64,000 nucleotides of DNA from Eubacterium sp. (GCA_021769425.1 JAETSX010000017.1:31616-95615); one strand, 5' to 3'. Shown: positions 26,590 through 36,424, counted from the first letter of the stretch. Numbers and translations are program-made. Notes: generated from the letters alone by a model not told the origin.

Positions 26590-29500
26590 ATGGGAGTAGA
26601 ATATATGGCTCGCCAGATATATCAGGATGTGGTTTCCAGGGTGACGCAGACTGAGGCGGACTGGAAGGCAGTCTGCCGTCTGGCAGGGCGGATATATCGG
26701 TATGAGTTTGACAATGTGCTTATGGTGTATGCACAGAGGCCGTCTGCCACGCTGGTTGCGGATTATGATACATGGAAAAAGGTACGCCGCCATGTGAAAC
26801 GGGACAGTAAAGGAATTGCCATCTTTCCATCGAGGATATTAAAGCCGGGGATGCGTTATGTGTTTGACATTGGCGATACCGGAGGGAAAAACGTAAAGCT
26901 GGCGTGGGATTTGGAGGGGGAAAACCTGCCGGATTTGCTGTCGGCACTCCGGAAACGGGGAGAAATTGCGGAAGTATTAGGAACAGACAGGAAAAGCTGG
27001 CTAAAGCAGCTGAAAGCCTTTACAAAGCAAGAAGTGTGCGGTATTCTAAAAGAGGACTTCGGTAAGCAGCTTGCCGAGGCCGCCATGCTTGCAGGACGTG
27101 AGATAACTGGCGGAGAGAATGAAACGCCAGAGCTTACCGCACAGAAATTGATTTTTAACAGCATTTTCTATGCGGTGGGGACAAGATGCGGATTTGACTT
27201 AAGCAGCGAAGAACAGGACTTAGGTGCAATAGTTAATGTGAAAGATGAGGGCAGCATTAGCGTACTTGGTACTCTGGTAAGTGACGTATCCTGTACCGTT
27301 CTTCGGAATATTGGCCGTGAAATAATGGGTATTGAACAGGGAAGAAAGCGGGCTGCATATCTGCAGCAGAATCTTTCCGGAAAAGGAGGCAGGAATGGCA
27401 CTAGCAATCAGTTACCACGAGGGGACAGACGGGATGCTGTACCCGGACATCAAAGCAGCGGAACAGACGGAAACAGGGACGTTAGGGAAGTTCGGAATCA
27501 TGGCGATGGAATATTTGGAGGAAAATTACCCGCAGAGATACCGGAGCCTGATACGGTTCGGCAACCTCTACCCAAAACTGAAAGAAGTGGAGGAGGAGGC
27601 AGGCCGGATGTTGGAAAGTCTCATGGAGAAGTATCTGGAAAGCCACAGGCCGGAGAATCCGGAATCCACAATGGAGATGTTACGCATCCGGAAACAGGGG
27701 ATGATGGAGGCAGAGGAGATTATCCGTCACGACCTGATAAACCAATTTCATTAGAAACGCAGGAAGAATTAGACAGGGAGCAGGATGACTTAAATTCATT
27801 TGGTACGGAAAGGGAGGCCGTTTTCAGACAGGCTTCTCTTTTTGATTATAAAGAAACAGGGATTGACAGCTATGCGATTCCTGACGAGGCAGACCAAATG
27901 GGAGTGCCGGATGCCGTGCGTTTTGAGCAACGGCAAAAAATAAATAACTATCATGTCGCTTATGAAGATTCGGAGGGAAAAGAGAAAAAAGAACCAGTTT
28001 CGGAGTCTGCTGACACCAGAGAAAAAGAACAGGTTCCGGCAGCAGAAACTGAAAATATAATGCTGCCACAGCCCCATAATTATGTCATTGACATTCACAA
28101 ACAGGAGACCGGCGGGGAAAAGGCACGCTATAAGTGGAACGTGGATGCCATAAAAACATTAAAGCAGATAGAGACAGAAAACGGGCACGCCACGCCGGAG
28201 GAGCAGGAAATCCTTGCCAGGTATGCCGGGTGGGGCGGCACGTCACAGGCATTTGATGAAAAAAGCGAAAGCTGGCGGAAAGAATATGCGGAGTTGAAGG
28301 AACTCCTTACCCCAGAGGAATACCGGGAGGCAAGGGCAACGGTCACGACTGCTTTCTACACACCGCCTGCGGTAGCTGCTGCCGTTGGAGAGGCGCTGGT
28401 GCAGTTTGGCTTTGCCGGAGGAAATGTGCTGGAGCCCTCTGTAGGGACAGGGCATTTCTTTGGGACCATGCCGGAGCAGCTATGGGGCAGCAGACTTTTT
28501 GGCGTGGAGAAAGACAGCATCAGCGGCAGGATTGCAAAACTTCTGTACCCGGGGGCAGATATACAGATAAAAGGGTTTGAGGAAACAGACTTCCCGGACA
28601 ACTTTTTTGACGTTGTGGTGGGGAATGTCCCATTCGGGGATTTTAAGGTCTACGACAGGAAGTACAATGCAGAGAATTTCAAAATCCACGACTACTTTGT
28701 GGCAAAGTCCATAGACAAAGTACGTCCGGGCGGCATTGTTGCCGTGATTACCACGAAAGGGACAATGGATAAGAAAAACAGCAGTGTCCGTAAATATCTG
28801 GCGCAGCGTGCGGAACTTGCCGGGGCGGTCAGGCTGCCGAACAGCGCTTTCAAGGCAGAGGCAGGGACGGAAGTCACCAGTGATATTTTGTTTTTCCAGA
28901 AAAGGGAACGGAAAATATCGGCGGAGCCGGGCTGGGTTCACCTCGGCATGACGGAAAATGGAGTGCCTGTCAATTCGTATTTCGTGGAACACCCGGAGAT
29001 GATGTTAGGCCGCATGGAGTATGATACCGGCAGGTATGGCAGTGATGCGGGATATACAGTATGTGTCAATGACAGGGAAGATTTTGACCTGTATGGGGCA
29101 TTGCAGCAGGCGGTAAGCCGCCTTTTGGTGCAGATGCCGGATTATGAAATCTTACAGGAGGGGGAACCGGAGGAGAGCATACCGGCTGATCCGGATGTAA
29201 AGAATTACACCTACACGTTTGTGGATGGGGCACTGTATTACCGGAAAGATTCACGGATGCACCGGCAGGAAGTGGGAAATACCGTGTTTGGACGCATAAG
29301 GGGAATGGATAAACTGCGGAAATGCACCAGACACCTGATAGACATCCAGTTAAACGGGTGCAGTGAGAAAGAACTGAATGCAGCACAGGGGGAATTAAAT
29401 TCCATATATGACAGCTTTACAAAAAAATACGGTTATATCACTTCACAGGGTAATTCGAGGGCCTTCCGGGACGACGAGGATTACCCTCTTTTATGTTCAC

Positions 29501-32500
29501 TGGAAATGGTGGATGCGGAGAATGGCGCTGTCACCAAAGCGGATATGTTTACGAAACAGACCATACGGGCAAGGAGGGAAATGGACCATGCAGAGACAGC
29601 GGTGGAGGCCCTCAACCTTTCCATATGTGAGTACAACGGCGTCAATCTTCCGTATATGCTGCAGATTTATGAGCCGGACATCAGCGGATATGCAGAAAAA
29701 CTCAGGGAAAGGCAGAAAGATATGCAGGAAGAAATTCTCCTTTCTGTGGCTGACGGAGGAGAATTAAAGAGAGAAAAACTGATTGAGGAGCTGAAAGGCG
29801 TTATCTTCCTGAATCCGCAGAAATACCTTACGCATGATAAAAACCAGGGATGGGAGACAGCGGATGAGTACCTGTCCGGCAATGTCCGGGACAAGCTGCG
29901 TGTGGCAAAAGCAGCAGCGGGCGAACACCCGGAACTGTTCGGGGATAACGTGGCAGCGTTAGAACAGGTGCAGCCGCGGGATTTGGATGCCGGGGAGATA
30001 GATGTGAGGATTGGCACGACATGGATTGAGCCGGAGGACTATGAGAAATTCCTTTATGAAACGCTGCACACGCCAAAACGGGCGCAGGCGAGGAGACATG
30101 ACTATGGTTCTTCCGGGATACAGGTGCAGCTGAATAAGTTCCGGATGGAATGGTTTGTTGAGAATAAACCTTTAGACAATACTTCAGTGGCGGCAACCAA
30201 AACCTACGGTACGTCAAGGATGGACGCTTATACTATTTTTGAAAGCACGCTGAACCTGCGCACCGTGACGGTTCGGGATCGGATTGAAGATGGTGGGGGA
30301 AAGCACCATTATGAAACGAACCAGAAGGAGACCATGCTGGCAAGGGAAAAACAGAACCAGTTAAAAGAGGCGTTCCGGGACTGGATATTTGCAGAGCCAA
30401 AGCGGAGGAATAAATATGTCGGTTATTATAATGAGACCTTTAACAATGTAAGGCTGCGGGAGTATGACGGCAGCCATTTACAGTTTCCCGGCATGAACCC
30501 GGATATCCGGCTAAAGCCGCACCAGAGGAATGCCATTGCAAGGATTCTGATGGGAGGGAACACCCTGCTTGCCCACTGCGTGGGTGCAGGCAAGAGTTTT
30601 GAGATGATGGCGGCGTGTATGGAACAGAAACGTCTGGGGCTTTCTAACAAAACGGTCATGGTAGTGCCAAAGCCGCTGATCGGGCAGACTGCCAGTGAGT
30701 TCCTGCGCCTTTATCCCTCTGCAAACATTCTGGTGGCTGCCGAGAGGGATTTTGAGAAACACAGGAGAAAGCAGTTTATCTCCCGCATTGCCACTGGGGA
30801 CTATGACTGCATCATCATGTCGCACTCGCAGTTTGAGAAAATCCCGGTATCAAAGGAAAGGAGGGAAATGCTGTTAAACCGCCAGATTGACGACATCAGC
30901 TTTGCCATTGCGGAAATGAAGGAGCGCAACCGGGAGCGGTGGACCGTCAAGCAGATGGAGGCACAGAGAACGCGGATGGAGGAGCAGCTGCGGGAAATGG
31001 CGGATGAGGAGCGGAAGGATGACCTCATTACCTTTGAGGAACTCGGCATTGACTCCATCATGGTGGACGAGGCACACGCGTTTAAGAATCTCGCCGTATT
31101 TTCAAAAATGAACGTGTCGGGGATAACCGGCAGCGGCAGCCAGAGGGCAATGGACATGTACCTCAAATGCCAGTATGTCAATGAGATAAACAATGGGAGG
31201 GGGATTGTCTTTGCCACGGGGACGCCGGTCAGCAATACAATGTGTGAGATGTACGTCATGCAGCAGTTTCTGCAGAAAGACACATTAGAGCAGCTTGGGA
31301 TTTACCATTTTGACAGCTGGGCGGCTAATTTCGGGGAGCAGACAACGGCTCTGGAACTTACTGTTGAGGGCAGCGGGTTCCGGTTCAAGACAAGGTTTAA
31401 TAAATTTACCAACCTGCCGGAGCTGATGAACATTTTCCGGGAGGCAGCGGACATCCAGACAAGGGACATGCTGGACCTTGACGCCCCGGAACTGCGGGGC
31501 GGGAAATATATCATCGTGGAGAGCGAGCCGGACTGGTATGTGAGGCAGGTCATGGAAACTTTTGTCCGGCGGGCGGAGGCAATCCGTGACGGCGGTGTCG
31601 ATCCGAAAGTAGACAATTTCCTTAAAATCACCCATGAGGCAAGGCTGTTAGGCACAGATGCAAGGCTTTTAACCCCGGACGCACCGGGGAGCGTGGATGG
31701 CAAGTTAAATAAAGTGGTGGAAAATGTGCTGTATGAATACCGTAAGGCAGAAAGTGAGGGGAAAGTAGGCACACAGCTTATCTTTTCGGATATTGGCACG
31801 CCGAAACGTTCATGGAGCCGGGATATGTTAAACACACCGTGGCATGAAATAGGAAGTTTTGATGTTTATAATTATATCAAGACGGAACTGGTAAAGCAGG
31901 GCATTCCGGCGGAGGAAATCGCATTCATACACGATTCCAAAACAGACGCACAGAGGGACGTCCTGTTCCGTGAAATGCGTTCCGGCATAAAAAAGGTGCT
32001 GATTGGCTCTACGGACAAATGCGGCACCGGCGTCAACGTGCAGACGCACCTTGTGGCAATGCACCACTGCGACTGCCCGTGGAAACCCTCAAGCATAGAA
32101 CAGCGTGAGGGCAGGGGACTCAGACAGGGCAATGAGAATGATGAGGTTGCCGTGTACCGCTATGTGACAAAAGGGACCTTTGACGCATACAGTTGGGCGC
32201 TGGTCGAAAACAAGCAGCGCTTTATCTCACAGGTAATGACAGGGAAATCCATATCAAGGACCTGTGAGGATATTGACGAGGCAGTCCTCTCCTATGCGGA
32301 GATAAAGGCTGTGGCTACTGGGAATCCGATGATAAAAGAAAAAATGCAGACAGACAATGACGTGCAGCGTCTGAAAATGCTGAAAGCAGCGTATGACAGC
32401 CAGCACTATGCCATGCAGGACGGTTTTATGGTAAAGTTCCCGAAACTGATTGCAGAGGCAGAGGAAAAACTGAAACGCGTCCATGAAGATGTCAGGGAGC

Positions 32501-33036
32501 GGGACAAATGCCTGATGGCAGAAACGGATTTTTCCATTAAAGTGGGAGGAATCACGTTTACGGAGAGGGTGGACGGCGGAACTGCTTTCCTGTCTGCCGC
32601 CAGTAAATGCAAGGCAGGCACGAAGACGGAAGTGGCAGAGTACAAAGGCTTTTTGGTCCTTGTGGAAAAGAATTTCATGGGGGAGGATTGTCTGGTGATG
32701 CGGGGGAGGATGGAATACAGGGCGGACATGTCCACTTCCCCGGTAGGCTGCATGACAAAGATTGAAAACCTTTTTAACGGGATGCAGGCAGCCGTTGGCT
32801 TTCTTGAGGAAAAGCTGGAAAAATACCGCCTTGACATGGAGCAGGCGAAACTGGAATATGAAAAGCCGTTCCAATATGAGGCGGAACTGAAAGCAAAGCT
32901 GGCAAGGCAGTTTGAGCTAAATAACCTGCTGGATTTGGAGAACCAGGCGTCCAAAGAGGAAGAACAGGAACCGGAAGTCAGCCGTGCGGCGGAACCGTCA
33001 CATGGGTATGGGAAAGAAAGGGAGGGGAACCGTTGA
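26590..33036 (+). CDS. Giant N6-methylase-like / SNF2-type helicase fusion of conjugative elements
   Basis: The 2148-residue protein has an N-terminal LtrC/ArdC-like region (residues about 1-130, FDNVLMVYAQRPSATLVADY). A low-complexity linker follows (about 255-390), then a methylase-like domain (FYTPPAVAAAVGEALVQFGF, VLEPSVGTGHFF, VVVGNVPFGDF near 678, an NPPF variant). The SF2 helicase has Walker A HCVGAGKSFEMMA near 1332, DEAH box MVDEAHAFKN near 1492 and motif VI SIEQREGRGLRQG near 1837. Large proteins of this kind are constant in Tn1549-like elements and are thought to protect or process incoming DNA, though no function is proven. A second gene lies inside the linker (see the entry at 27395). 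Confidence 0.9.
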   Translation: MGVEYMARQIYQDVVSRVTQTEADWKAVCRLAGRIYRYEFDNVLMVYAQRPSATLVADYDTWKKVRRHVKRDSKGIAIFPSRILKPGMRYVFDIGDTGGKNVKLAWDLEGENLPDLLSALRKRGEIAEVLGTDRKSWLKQLKAFTKQEVCGILKEDFGKQLAEAAMLAGREITGGENETPELTAQKLIFNSIFYAVGTRCGFDLSSEEQDLGAIVNVKDEGSISVLGTLVSDVSCTVLRNIGREIMGIEQGRKRAAYLQQNLSGKGGRNGTSNQLPRGDRRDAVPGHQSSGTDGNRDVREVRNHGDGIFGGKLPAEIPEPDTVRQPLPKTERSGGGGRPDVGKSHGEVSGKPQAGESGIHNGDVTHPETGDDGGRGDYPSRPDKPISLETQEELDREQDDLNSFGTEREAVFRQASLFDYKETGIDSYAIPDEADQMGVPDAVRFEQRQKINNYHVAYEDSEGKEKKEPVSESADTREKEQVPAAETENIMLPQPHNYVIDIHKQETGGEKARYKWNVDAIKTLKQIETENGHATPEEQEILARYAGWGGTSQAFDEKSESWRKEYAELKELLTPEEYREARATVTTAFYTPPAVAAAVGEALVQFGFAGGNVLEPSVGTGHFFGTMPEQLWGSRLFGVEKDSISGRIAKLLYPGADIQIKGFEETDFPDNFFDVVVGNVPFGDFKVYDRKYNAENFKIHDYFVAKSIDKVRPGGIVAVITTKGTMDKKNSSVRKYLAQRAELAGAVRLPNSAFKAEAGTEVTSDILFFQKRERKISAEPGWVHLGMTENGVPVNSYFVEHPEMMLGRMEYDTGRYGSDAGYTVCVNDREDFDLYGALQQAVSRLLVQMPDYEILQEGEPEESIPADPDVKNYTYTFVDGALYYRKDSRMHRQEVGNTVFGRIRGMDKLRKCTRHLIDIQLNGCSEKELNAAQGELNSIYDSFTKKYGYITSQGNSRAFRDDEDYPLLCSLEMVDAENGAVTKADMFTKQTIRARREMDHAETAVEALNLSICEYNGVNLPYMLQIYEPDISGYAEKLRERQKDMQEEILLSVADGGELKREKLIEELKGVIFLNPQKYLTHDKNQGWETADEYLSGNVRDKLRVAKAAAGEHPELFGDNVAALEQVQPRDLDAGEIDVRIGTTWIEPEDYEKFLYETLHTPKRAQARRHDYGSSGIQVQLNKFRMEWFVENKPLDNTSVAATKTYGTSRMDAYTIFESTLNLRTVTVRDRIEDGGGKHHYETNQKETMLAREKQNQLKEAFRDWIFAEPKRRNKYVGYYNETFNNVRLREYDGSHLQFPGMNPDIRLKPHQRNAIARILMGGNTLLAHCVGAGKSFEMMAACMEQKRLGLSNKTVMVVPKPLIGQTASEFLRLYPSANILVAAERDFEKHRRKQFISRIATGDYDCIIMSHSQFEKIPVSKERREMLLNRQIDDISFAIAEMKERNRERWTVKQMEAQRTRMEEQLREMADEERKDDLITFEELGIDSIMVDEAHAFKNLAVFSKMNVSGITGSGSQRAMDMYLKCQYVNEINNGRGIVFATGTPVSNTMCEMYVMQQFLQKDTLEQLGIYHFDSWAANFGEQTTALELTVEGSGFRFKTRFNKFTNLPELMNIFREAADIQTRDMLDLDAPELRGGKYIIVESEPDWYVRQVMETFVRRAEAIRDGGVDPKVDNFLKITHEARLLGTDARLLTPDAPGSVDGKLNKVVENVLYEYRKAESEGKVGTQLIFSDIGTPKRSWSRDMLNTPWHEIGSFDVYNYIKTELVKQGIPAEEIAFIHDSKTDAQRDVLFREMRSGIKKVLIGSTDKCGTGVNVQTHLVAMHHCDCPWKPSSIEQREGRGLRQGNENDEVAVYRYVTKGTFDAYSWALVENKQRFISQVMTGKSISRTCEDIDEAVLSYAEIKAVATGNPMIKEKMQTDNDVQRLKMLKAAYDSQHYAMQDGFMVKFPKLIAEAEEKLKRVHEDVRERDKCLMAETDFSIKVGGITFTERVDGGTAFLSAASKCKAGTKTEVAEYKGFLVLVEKNFMGEDCLVMRGRMEYRADMSTSPVGCMTKIENLFNGMQAAVGFLEEKLEKYRLDMEQAKLEYEKPFQYEAELKAKLARQFELNNLLDLENQASKEEEQEPEVSRAAEPSHGYGKEREGNR
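27395..27754 (+). CDS. Nested TnpV-like protein inside the helicase linker
   Basis: A 119-residue frame lies entirely within the helicase gene in a different frame. It starts at 27395 behind AAAGGAGG (27382-27389), five bases before the ATG. The product resembles transposon-encoded TnpV proteins: YHEGTDGMLYPDIKAAEQ, TLGKFGIMAMEYLEENYPQR, and a C-terminal AEEIIRHDLI. The larger gene reads through the same bases as a glycine/arginine/proline-rich linker with little structure. This suggests that TnpV is the older or more constrained frame. TnpV function is unknown. Confidence 0.65.
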   Translation: MALAISYHEGTDGMLYPDIKAAEQTETGTLGKFGIMAMEYLEENYPQRYRSLIRFGNLYPKLKEVEEEAGRMLESLMEKYLESHRPENPESTMEMLRIRKQGMMEAEEIIRHDLINQFH

Positions 33037-33647
33037 TAAGTAAAAAAACAATAACATTTATCCTGGTTGGGATAGCCATAGCGGCTGTCCCTTTTTTTCA
33101 GCGGATGCAGGAGCAGCAGAGGGCAGGCTGGTATATCAATCAGATTGAGGAGGATGGAAATGAGGAGAGTGAAAAAACCGGCAGTTATAAAAAGGAGGTT
33201 TCCCCACATCTGGCGGAGGAGGCAGCCGGGATTGTGGAGATACCGGACCTGAACATCAGGTATCCGGTATTTGAGGGGACCGGCACAGCGCAGTTAAATG
33301 AGGGGATTGGGCATATGGAAAGCACTGAGCCTTTATGTGGAAAAGGCAACTGCGTCCTTGCCGGGCATAACGGCAGCAGGCGCGGGACTTTTTTTACAGG
33401 CCTCGGAAGTATCAGGATGGGGGCAGAGGTAAAGCTGACAACGAAAGCAGGGCTGACGCACCGTTATACAGTGGAGGAAATGCGGGTGGTAAACCCTTAT
33501 GAGGAATGGGTAACGGCAGAAAGCGATACGGAAGTGCTTACCCTGTTCACCTGTGCAGAGCATGGCACAAGGAGGTTTGCCTGCAAATGTGTCCCGGTTA
33601 AGGATTATTTCCATGAAAGGGAGAATGCCGGCAGCGAACAGAAGTAA
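33033..33647 (+). CDS. Sortase
   Basis: Translation starts at a TTG that overlaps the helicase stop (TTGA). The 204-residue protein has an N-terminal membrane anchor (ITFILVGIAIAAVPFF) and the sortase beta-barrel. The catalytic His lies in VLAGHNGSRRGTFF (near 110), the Cys in LTLFTCAEHGTRRFACKC (near 173) and the Arg a few residues on. The likely substrate is the LPQTG protein at 1220. Coupling the anchoring enzyme to the transfer operon while its substrate lies 27 kb upstream is unusual but still within one element. Confidence 0.9.
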   Translation: MISKKTITFILVGIAIAAVPFFQRMQEQQRAGWYINQIEEDGNEESEKTGSYKKEVSPHLAEEAAGIVEIPDLNIRYPVFEGTGTAQLNEGIGHMESTEPLCGKGNCVLAGHNGSRRGTFFTGLGSIRMGAEVKLTTKAGLTHRYTVEEMRVVNPYEEWVTAESDTEVLTLFTCAEHGTRRFACKCVPVKDYFHERENAGSEQK

Positions 33648-33707
33648 CCAGTAAATTACAGCAGGGCAAAAGCCGGCACAGCCGGCCATGCAGAAATGGA
33701 GGATTTT

Positions 33708-34367
33708 ATGAAGTATGAGATTACCGTAGGAGAAGTGCAGGCACAGAACAGCAGCGTAAAAGGCTATGCCTCAGTGGTATTCGGGGACAGTTTCAAGGTC
33801 AGCAATATTGCGATTCTGGCGGACAGGAATAACCGGCTGTATATTTCCATGCCGCATTACAAGAACCAGGATAAGAAAAAGAAAGACATCTGCTATCCGA
33901 CCACAAAAAGTTTTCATGGGGAGCTGGAGGCAAATATTTTGCTTTCACTGGAGAACCTGCAGCAGACGGGGCAGAAGAAATACCTTGTGGGGGATGGGCA
34001 GGACATGGAGCTGCCTTTTACGGTGGCGGTCACGCCTTTTGAAAAGGAAAACAGCAGTATCCGGGGGCTTGCCCGCATTTATCTGGACGAATGTTTTGCT
34101 GTCAGCAATATCAGCCTTATTATGGGGAAAAATGGGATGTTTGTGTCCATGCCTTCTTACAAGACAAACCAGATAGGTGAGAATAACAAAGAAGTATACC
34201 GGGACATCTGCTATCCGGTTACCGGGGAGTTCCGTGAGAAAGTAAATAATATGCTGACGGCTGCTTATGAAAGGGCGGTGGCAAAAGTGCAGGAGAACGT
34301 ATTGGCACAGGCGGATGGGTTTGTGCCGACACAGGATTTCCCGGATATGGGTTTGCCTGCTAGATAA
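33708..34367 (+). CDS. Tandem SpoVG-domain protein
   Basis: The 219-residue protein contains two SpoVG-like units. The first is near residues 8-75 (SVKGYASVVFGDSFKVSNIA, RLYISMPHYK, DICYPTT). The second is near 110-185 (SIRGLARIYLDECFAVSNIS, GMFVSMPSYKT, DICYPVTGEF). SpoVG is a small nucleic-acid-binding regulator, usually a single domain of about 90 residues. The duplication could mimic its dimer in one chain. GGAGG precedes the ATG at 33708. The role in the element may be RNA or DNA binding. Confidence 0.85.
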   Translation: MKYEITVGEVQAQNSSVKGYASVVFGDSFKVSNIAILADRNNRLYISMPHYKNQDKKKKDICYPTTKSFHGELEANILLSLENLQQTGQKKYLVGDGQDMELPFTVAVTPFEKENSSIRGLARIYLDECFAVSNISLIMGKNGMFVSMPSYKTNQIGENNKEVYRDICYPVTGEFREKVNNMLTAAYERAVAKVQENVLAQADGFVPTQDFPDMGLPAR

Positions 34368-34554
34368 TAAAGATTTAGGAAATGATTTGCCGGAGCCGGG
34401 GATAGCTGTTGCTTTCTCTGGTTTCGGCATAGTGGAAAGAAACACTGATTTTGCAGACTTGGTGATAATACGGCTTTTATGACTGCGGTTCATATCCAGT
34501 GCAACACATATTGAAATATAACGGTCAGGAAATCCAAAAATGTTTGTGTAAAAA

Positions 34555-34580
34555 CGTAACTTTTGTATTTAAAATACGAT
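34555..34580 (+). promoter_or_regulatory. Predicted ECF-sigma promoter of the sigma/anti-sigma operon
   Basis: CGTAAC (34555-34560) and CGAT (34577-34580) are separated by exactly 16 bases. The same pair with the same spacing occurs before the first secreted gene at 36392. GTAAC-type -35 and CG-rich -10 boxes are typical of ECF sigma factors, so the sigma factor probably activates its own gene. Confidence 0.6.
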
Positions 34581-34654
34581 ATATTAATTAAGAACGGTTT
34601 TAAAAGATTGGCCGATTATTTTAACAAAAGAAATAGATAAAAGGGGAATAAGTA

Positions 34655-35215
34655 ATGAATGATGCCTACATAATTGATTTGTTTTGGAACAGAGATGAAA
34701 ATGCAATAAGGATAGTGGATGAGAAGTATAACTCTTTTTGTTATTCCATTGCATGGAAAATCCTCACAAACCGGGAGGATTCAGAAGAATGCGTGAATGA
34801 CACATGGTTTGCGGCATGGAGGCATATCCCGCCCAAGAGGCCTTCAAAGCTGGCTGCTTTTTTAGGTAAGATTACGCGTGGGTTTGCAATAGATACATTG
34901 AGGAAAAAATATGCAGTGAAACGGATGGATATGCACATTGTGGAAATAAAGGAAGAAGTGGAAGATTTAAATGCGGCGGTAATCCATAACTTTGAGGAAC
35001 ATATTGAGGAAGAAGAATTAATAGGGATTATAAATGGCTTTCTGGCGGGGCTGTCAGAACGGGACAGGGATATTTTTGTCCAGCGGTATTGGGGAATGGA
35101 ACCATTGAAGAATATTGCGGCAAGGCATCGGGTATCGGAGGGGGCGGTAAAGCAGAATCTGCTGCGCAACAAGAAGAAATTAAGAAAATTATTGGAAAAA
35201 GAGGGACGCTTATGA
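34655..35215 (+). CDS. ECF-type RNA polymerase sigma factor
   Basis: The 186-residue protein has sigma region 2 (YNSFCYSIAWKILTNREDSE, CVNDTWFAAWRHIPP) and region 4 (LAGLSERDRDIFVQRYWGME, then IAARHRVSEGAVKQNLLRNK), with no region 3, which defines the ECF group. AGGGG precedes the ATG. The next gene overlaps by ATGA and encodes a single-span membrane protein, the usual sigma/anti-sigma pair. Two copies of a likely target promoter lie before this gene and before the secreted-protein genes. Confidence 0.92.
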   Translation: MNDAYIIDLFWNRDENAIRIVDEKYNSFCYSIAWKILTNREDSEECVNDTWFAAWRHIPPKRPSKLAAFLGKITRGFAIDTLRKKYAVKRMDMHIVEIKEEVEDLNAAVIHNFEEHIEEEELIGIINGFLAGLSERDRDIFVQRYWGMEPLKNIAARHRVSEGAVKQNLLRNKKKLRKLLEKEGRL

Positions 35216-36264
35216 AAGAAGATGGATTTGAATTTTTGGAGCTTTTTGGGAAGATTGATGAAGAATATATTTATCAGGCGCTGCAGCCTTGGAAAGGACA
35301 GACGAGAAGATATGTAATGTACCACATGGGAAAAAAGGTTGCCTGTCTTTTCATCATTATGCTGCTTGGTTTCTGTATGGTGTTCCATAATCAGGTCTAT
35401 GCAGCCATAAGCAGGTTTACGACGATGATGGGAGAGATTTTAGGGCTGTCAGATGACCTGACGCCCTATACGGATATTATCAATACAACCCAGAGACAGG
35501 ATGGGACAGGAATAACTTTGAAGGAAGTCATCTGGACGGGAAACAGCCTTCTTGCATCTGTCCATGTGGAGGGGGCAGATGACGGTGCAGGCATAAGCGC
35601 AGGGGAAAGCATCGAAATCAATGGGGAAGAAAAGGAATGTGATTCTACAAAAGTATACAGCAGGGAAGATATTGAAGGAACAGGCGGCGATTATGTTGTC
35701 GAATGGGATTATGGCAGCAGCTTACAGATAACCGGGAAAGTAAATATTAAGATGGAAATTGTGCTGCACAGGCATATGGAGGATTTTGAAGGGCAGGCGT
35801 TTGTATTTGCATTTTCAGCATCAGAAGAAGAATTGCAGAAGAACACACTGCGTATGGAGCTGAACCGGAAAATAGAGACAGGAGATATAGAGGCTGTTGT
35901 CAAAGAAATGTCATTAAACAGCGTGGCAGGCAGCATTCAGGTTGAATGTGGGGAACTTCCTCTGGAAGAAAAGCAGTATTATTTTAAAATTACGGATATG
36001 GATGGAAAAGATTTCCTTTACTATTTAGTAAATATACAGAATGGGGTATATACGTTTCAGAATGACGGTGAGCCGCCGTCTATGGGGAATGAATGGCTGG
36101 ATGTCCAAATGTACGCCCTGCCCTTTGAATGGGAAGAAGGTACAGGGGATTCAGATTCTACCGGTGAACAGTTAAGCGAAGTTTTCCAAGTGGACAATGG
36201 GAAAATGGAGCCGGTAGGACAAAAATTCAGGGTTGCAATAAAAAACAGCATATCAATGAAGTAA
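35212..36264 (+). CDS. Membrane anti-sigma factor-like protein (DUF4179-like)
   Basis: The start at 35212 overlaps the sigma stop, giving 350 residues; a longer open frame from 35089 lies within the sigma gene. The N-terminal 45 residues are cytoplasmic, followed by one membrane helix (KVACLFIIMLLGFCMVFHNQ) and a large extracellular beta-rich domain. This topology fits anti-sigma factors that hold an ECF sigma until an outside signal arrives. The extracellular part shows the DUF4179-like pattern (ITLKEVIWTGNSLLASVHVE). The signal is unknown. Confidence 0.8.
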   Translation: MKEDGFEFLELFGKIDEEYIYQALQPWKGQTRRYVMYHMGKKVACLFIIMLLGFCMVFHNQVYAAISRFTTMMGEILGLSDDLTPYTDIINTTQRQDGTGITLKEVIWTGNSLLASVHVEGADDGAGISAGESIEINGEEKECDSTKVYSREDIEGTGGDYVVEWDYGSSLQITGKVNIKMEIVLHRHMEDFEGQAFVFAFSASEEELQKNTLRMELNRKIETGDIEAVVKEMSLNSVAGSIQVECGELPLEEKQYYFKITDMDGKDFLYYLVNIQNGVYTFQNDGEPPSMGNEWLDVQMYALPFEWEEGTGDSDSTGEQLSEVFQVDNGKMEPVGQKFRVAIKNSISMK

Positions 36265-36306
36265 TGGAATGCTGTGGGTTTATCCGTTATAGGAAAATGA
36301 AATTAG

Positions 36307-36341
36307 GGCTGTCAATACAGAAAATATGTGTATTGACAGCC
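36307..36341 (+). terminator. Strong hairpin after the sigma/anti-sigma operon
   Basis: GGCTGTCAATAC (36307-36318) pairs perfectly with GTATTGACAGCC (36330-36341). The following bases are only moderately T-rich, so termination is likely but not certain. Confidence 0.6.
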
Positions 36342-36391
36342 GATTTATATTTAGGGCAATTATAGAAATTTTTAATTAAATTGAAAAAAAG

Positions 36392-36417
36392 CGTAACTTA
36401 AAAAAGAAAAATACGAT
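36392..36417 (+). promoter_or_regulatory. Predicted ECF-sigma promoter of the secreted-protein genes
   Basis: CGTAAC (36392-36397) and CGAT (36414-36417) are 16 bases apart, as in the motif before the sigma gene. If used, transcription would start near 36425 and leave a leader of about 260 bases before the first gene. Confidence 0.6.
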
Positions 36418-36424
36418 TATTCAT

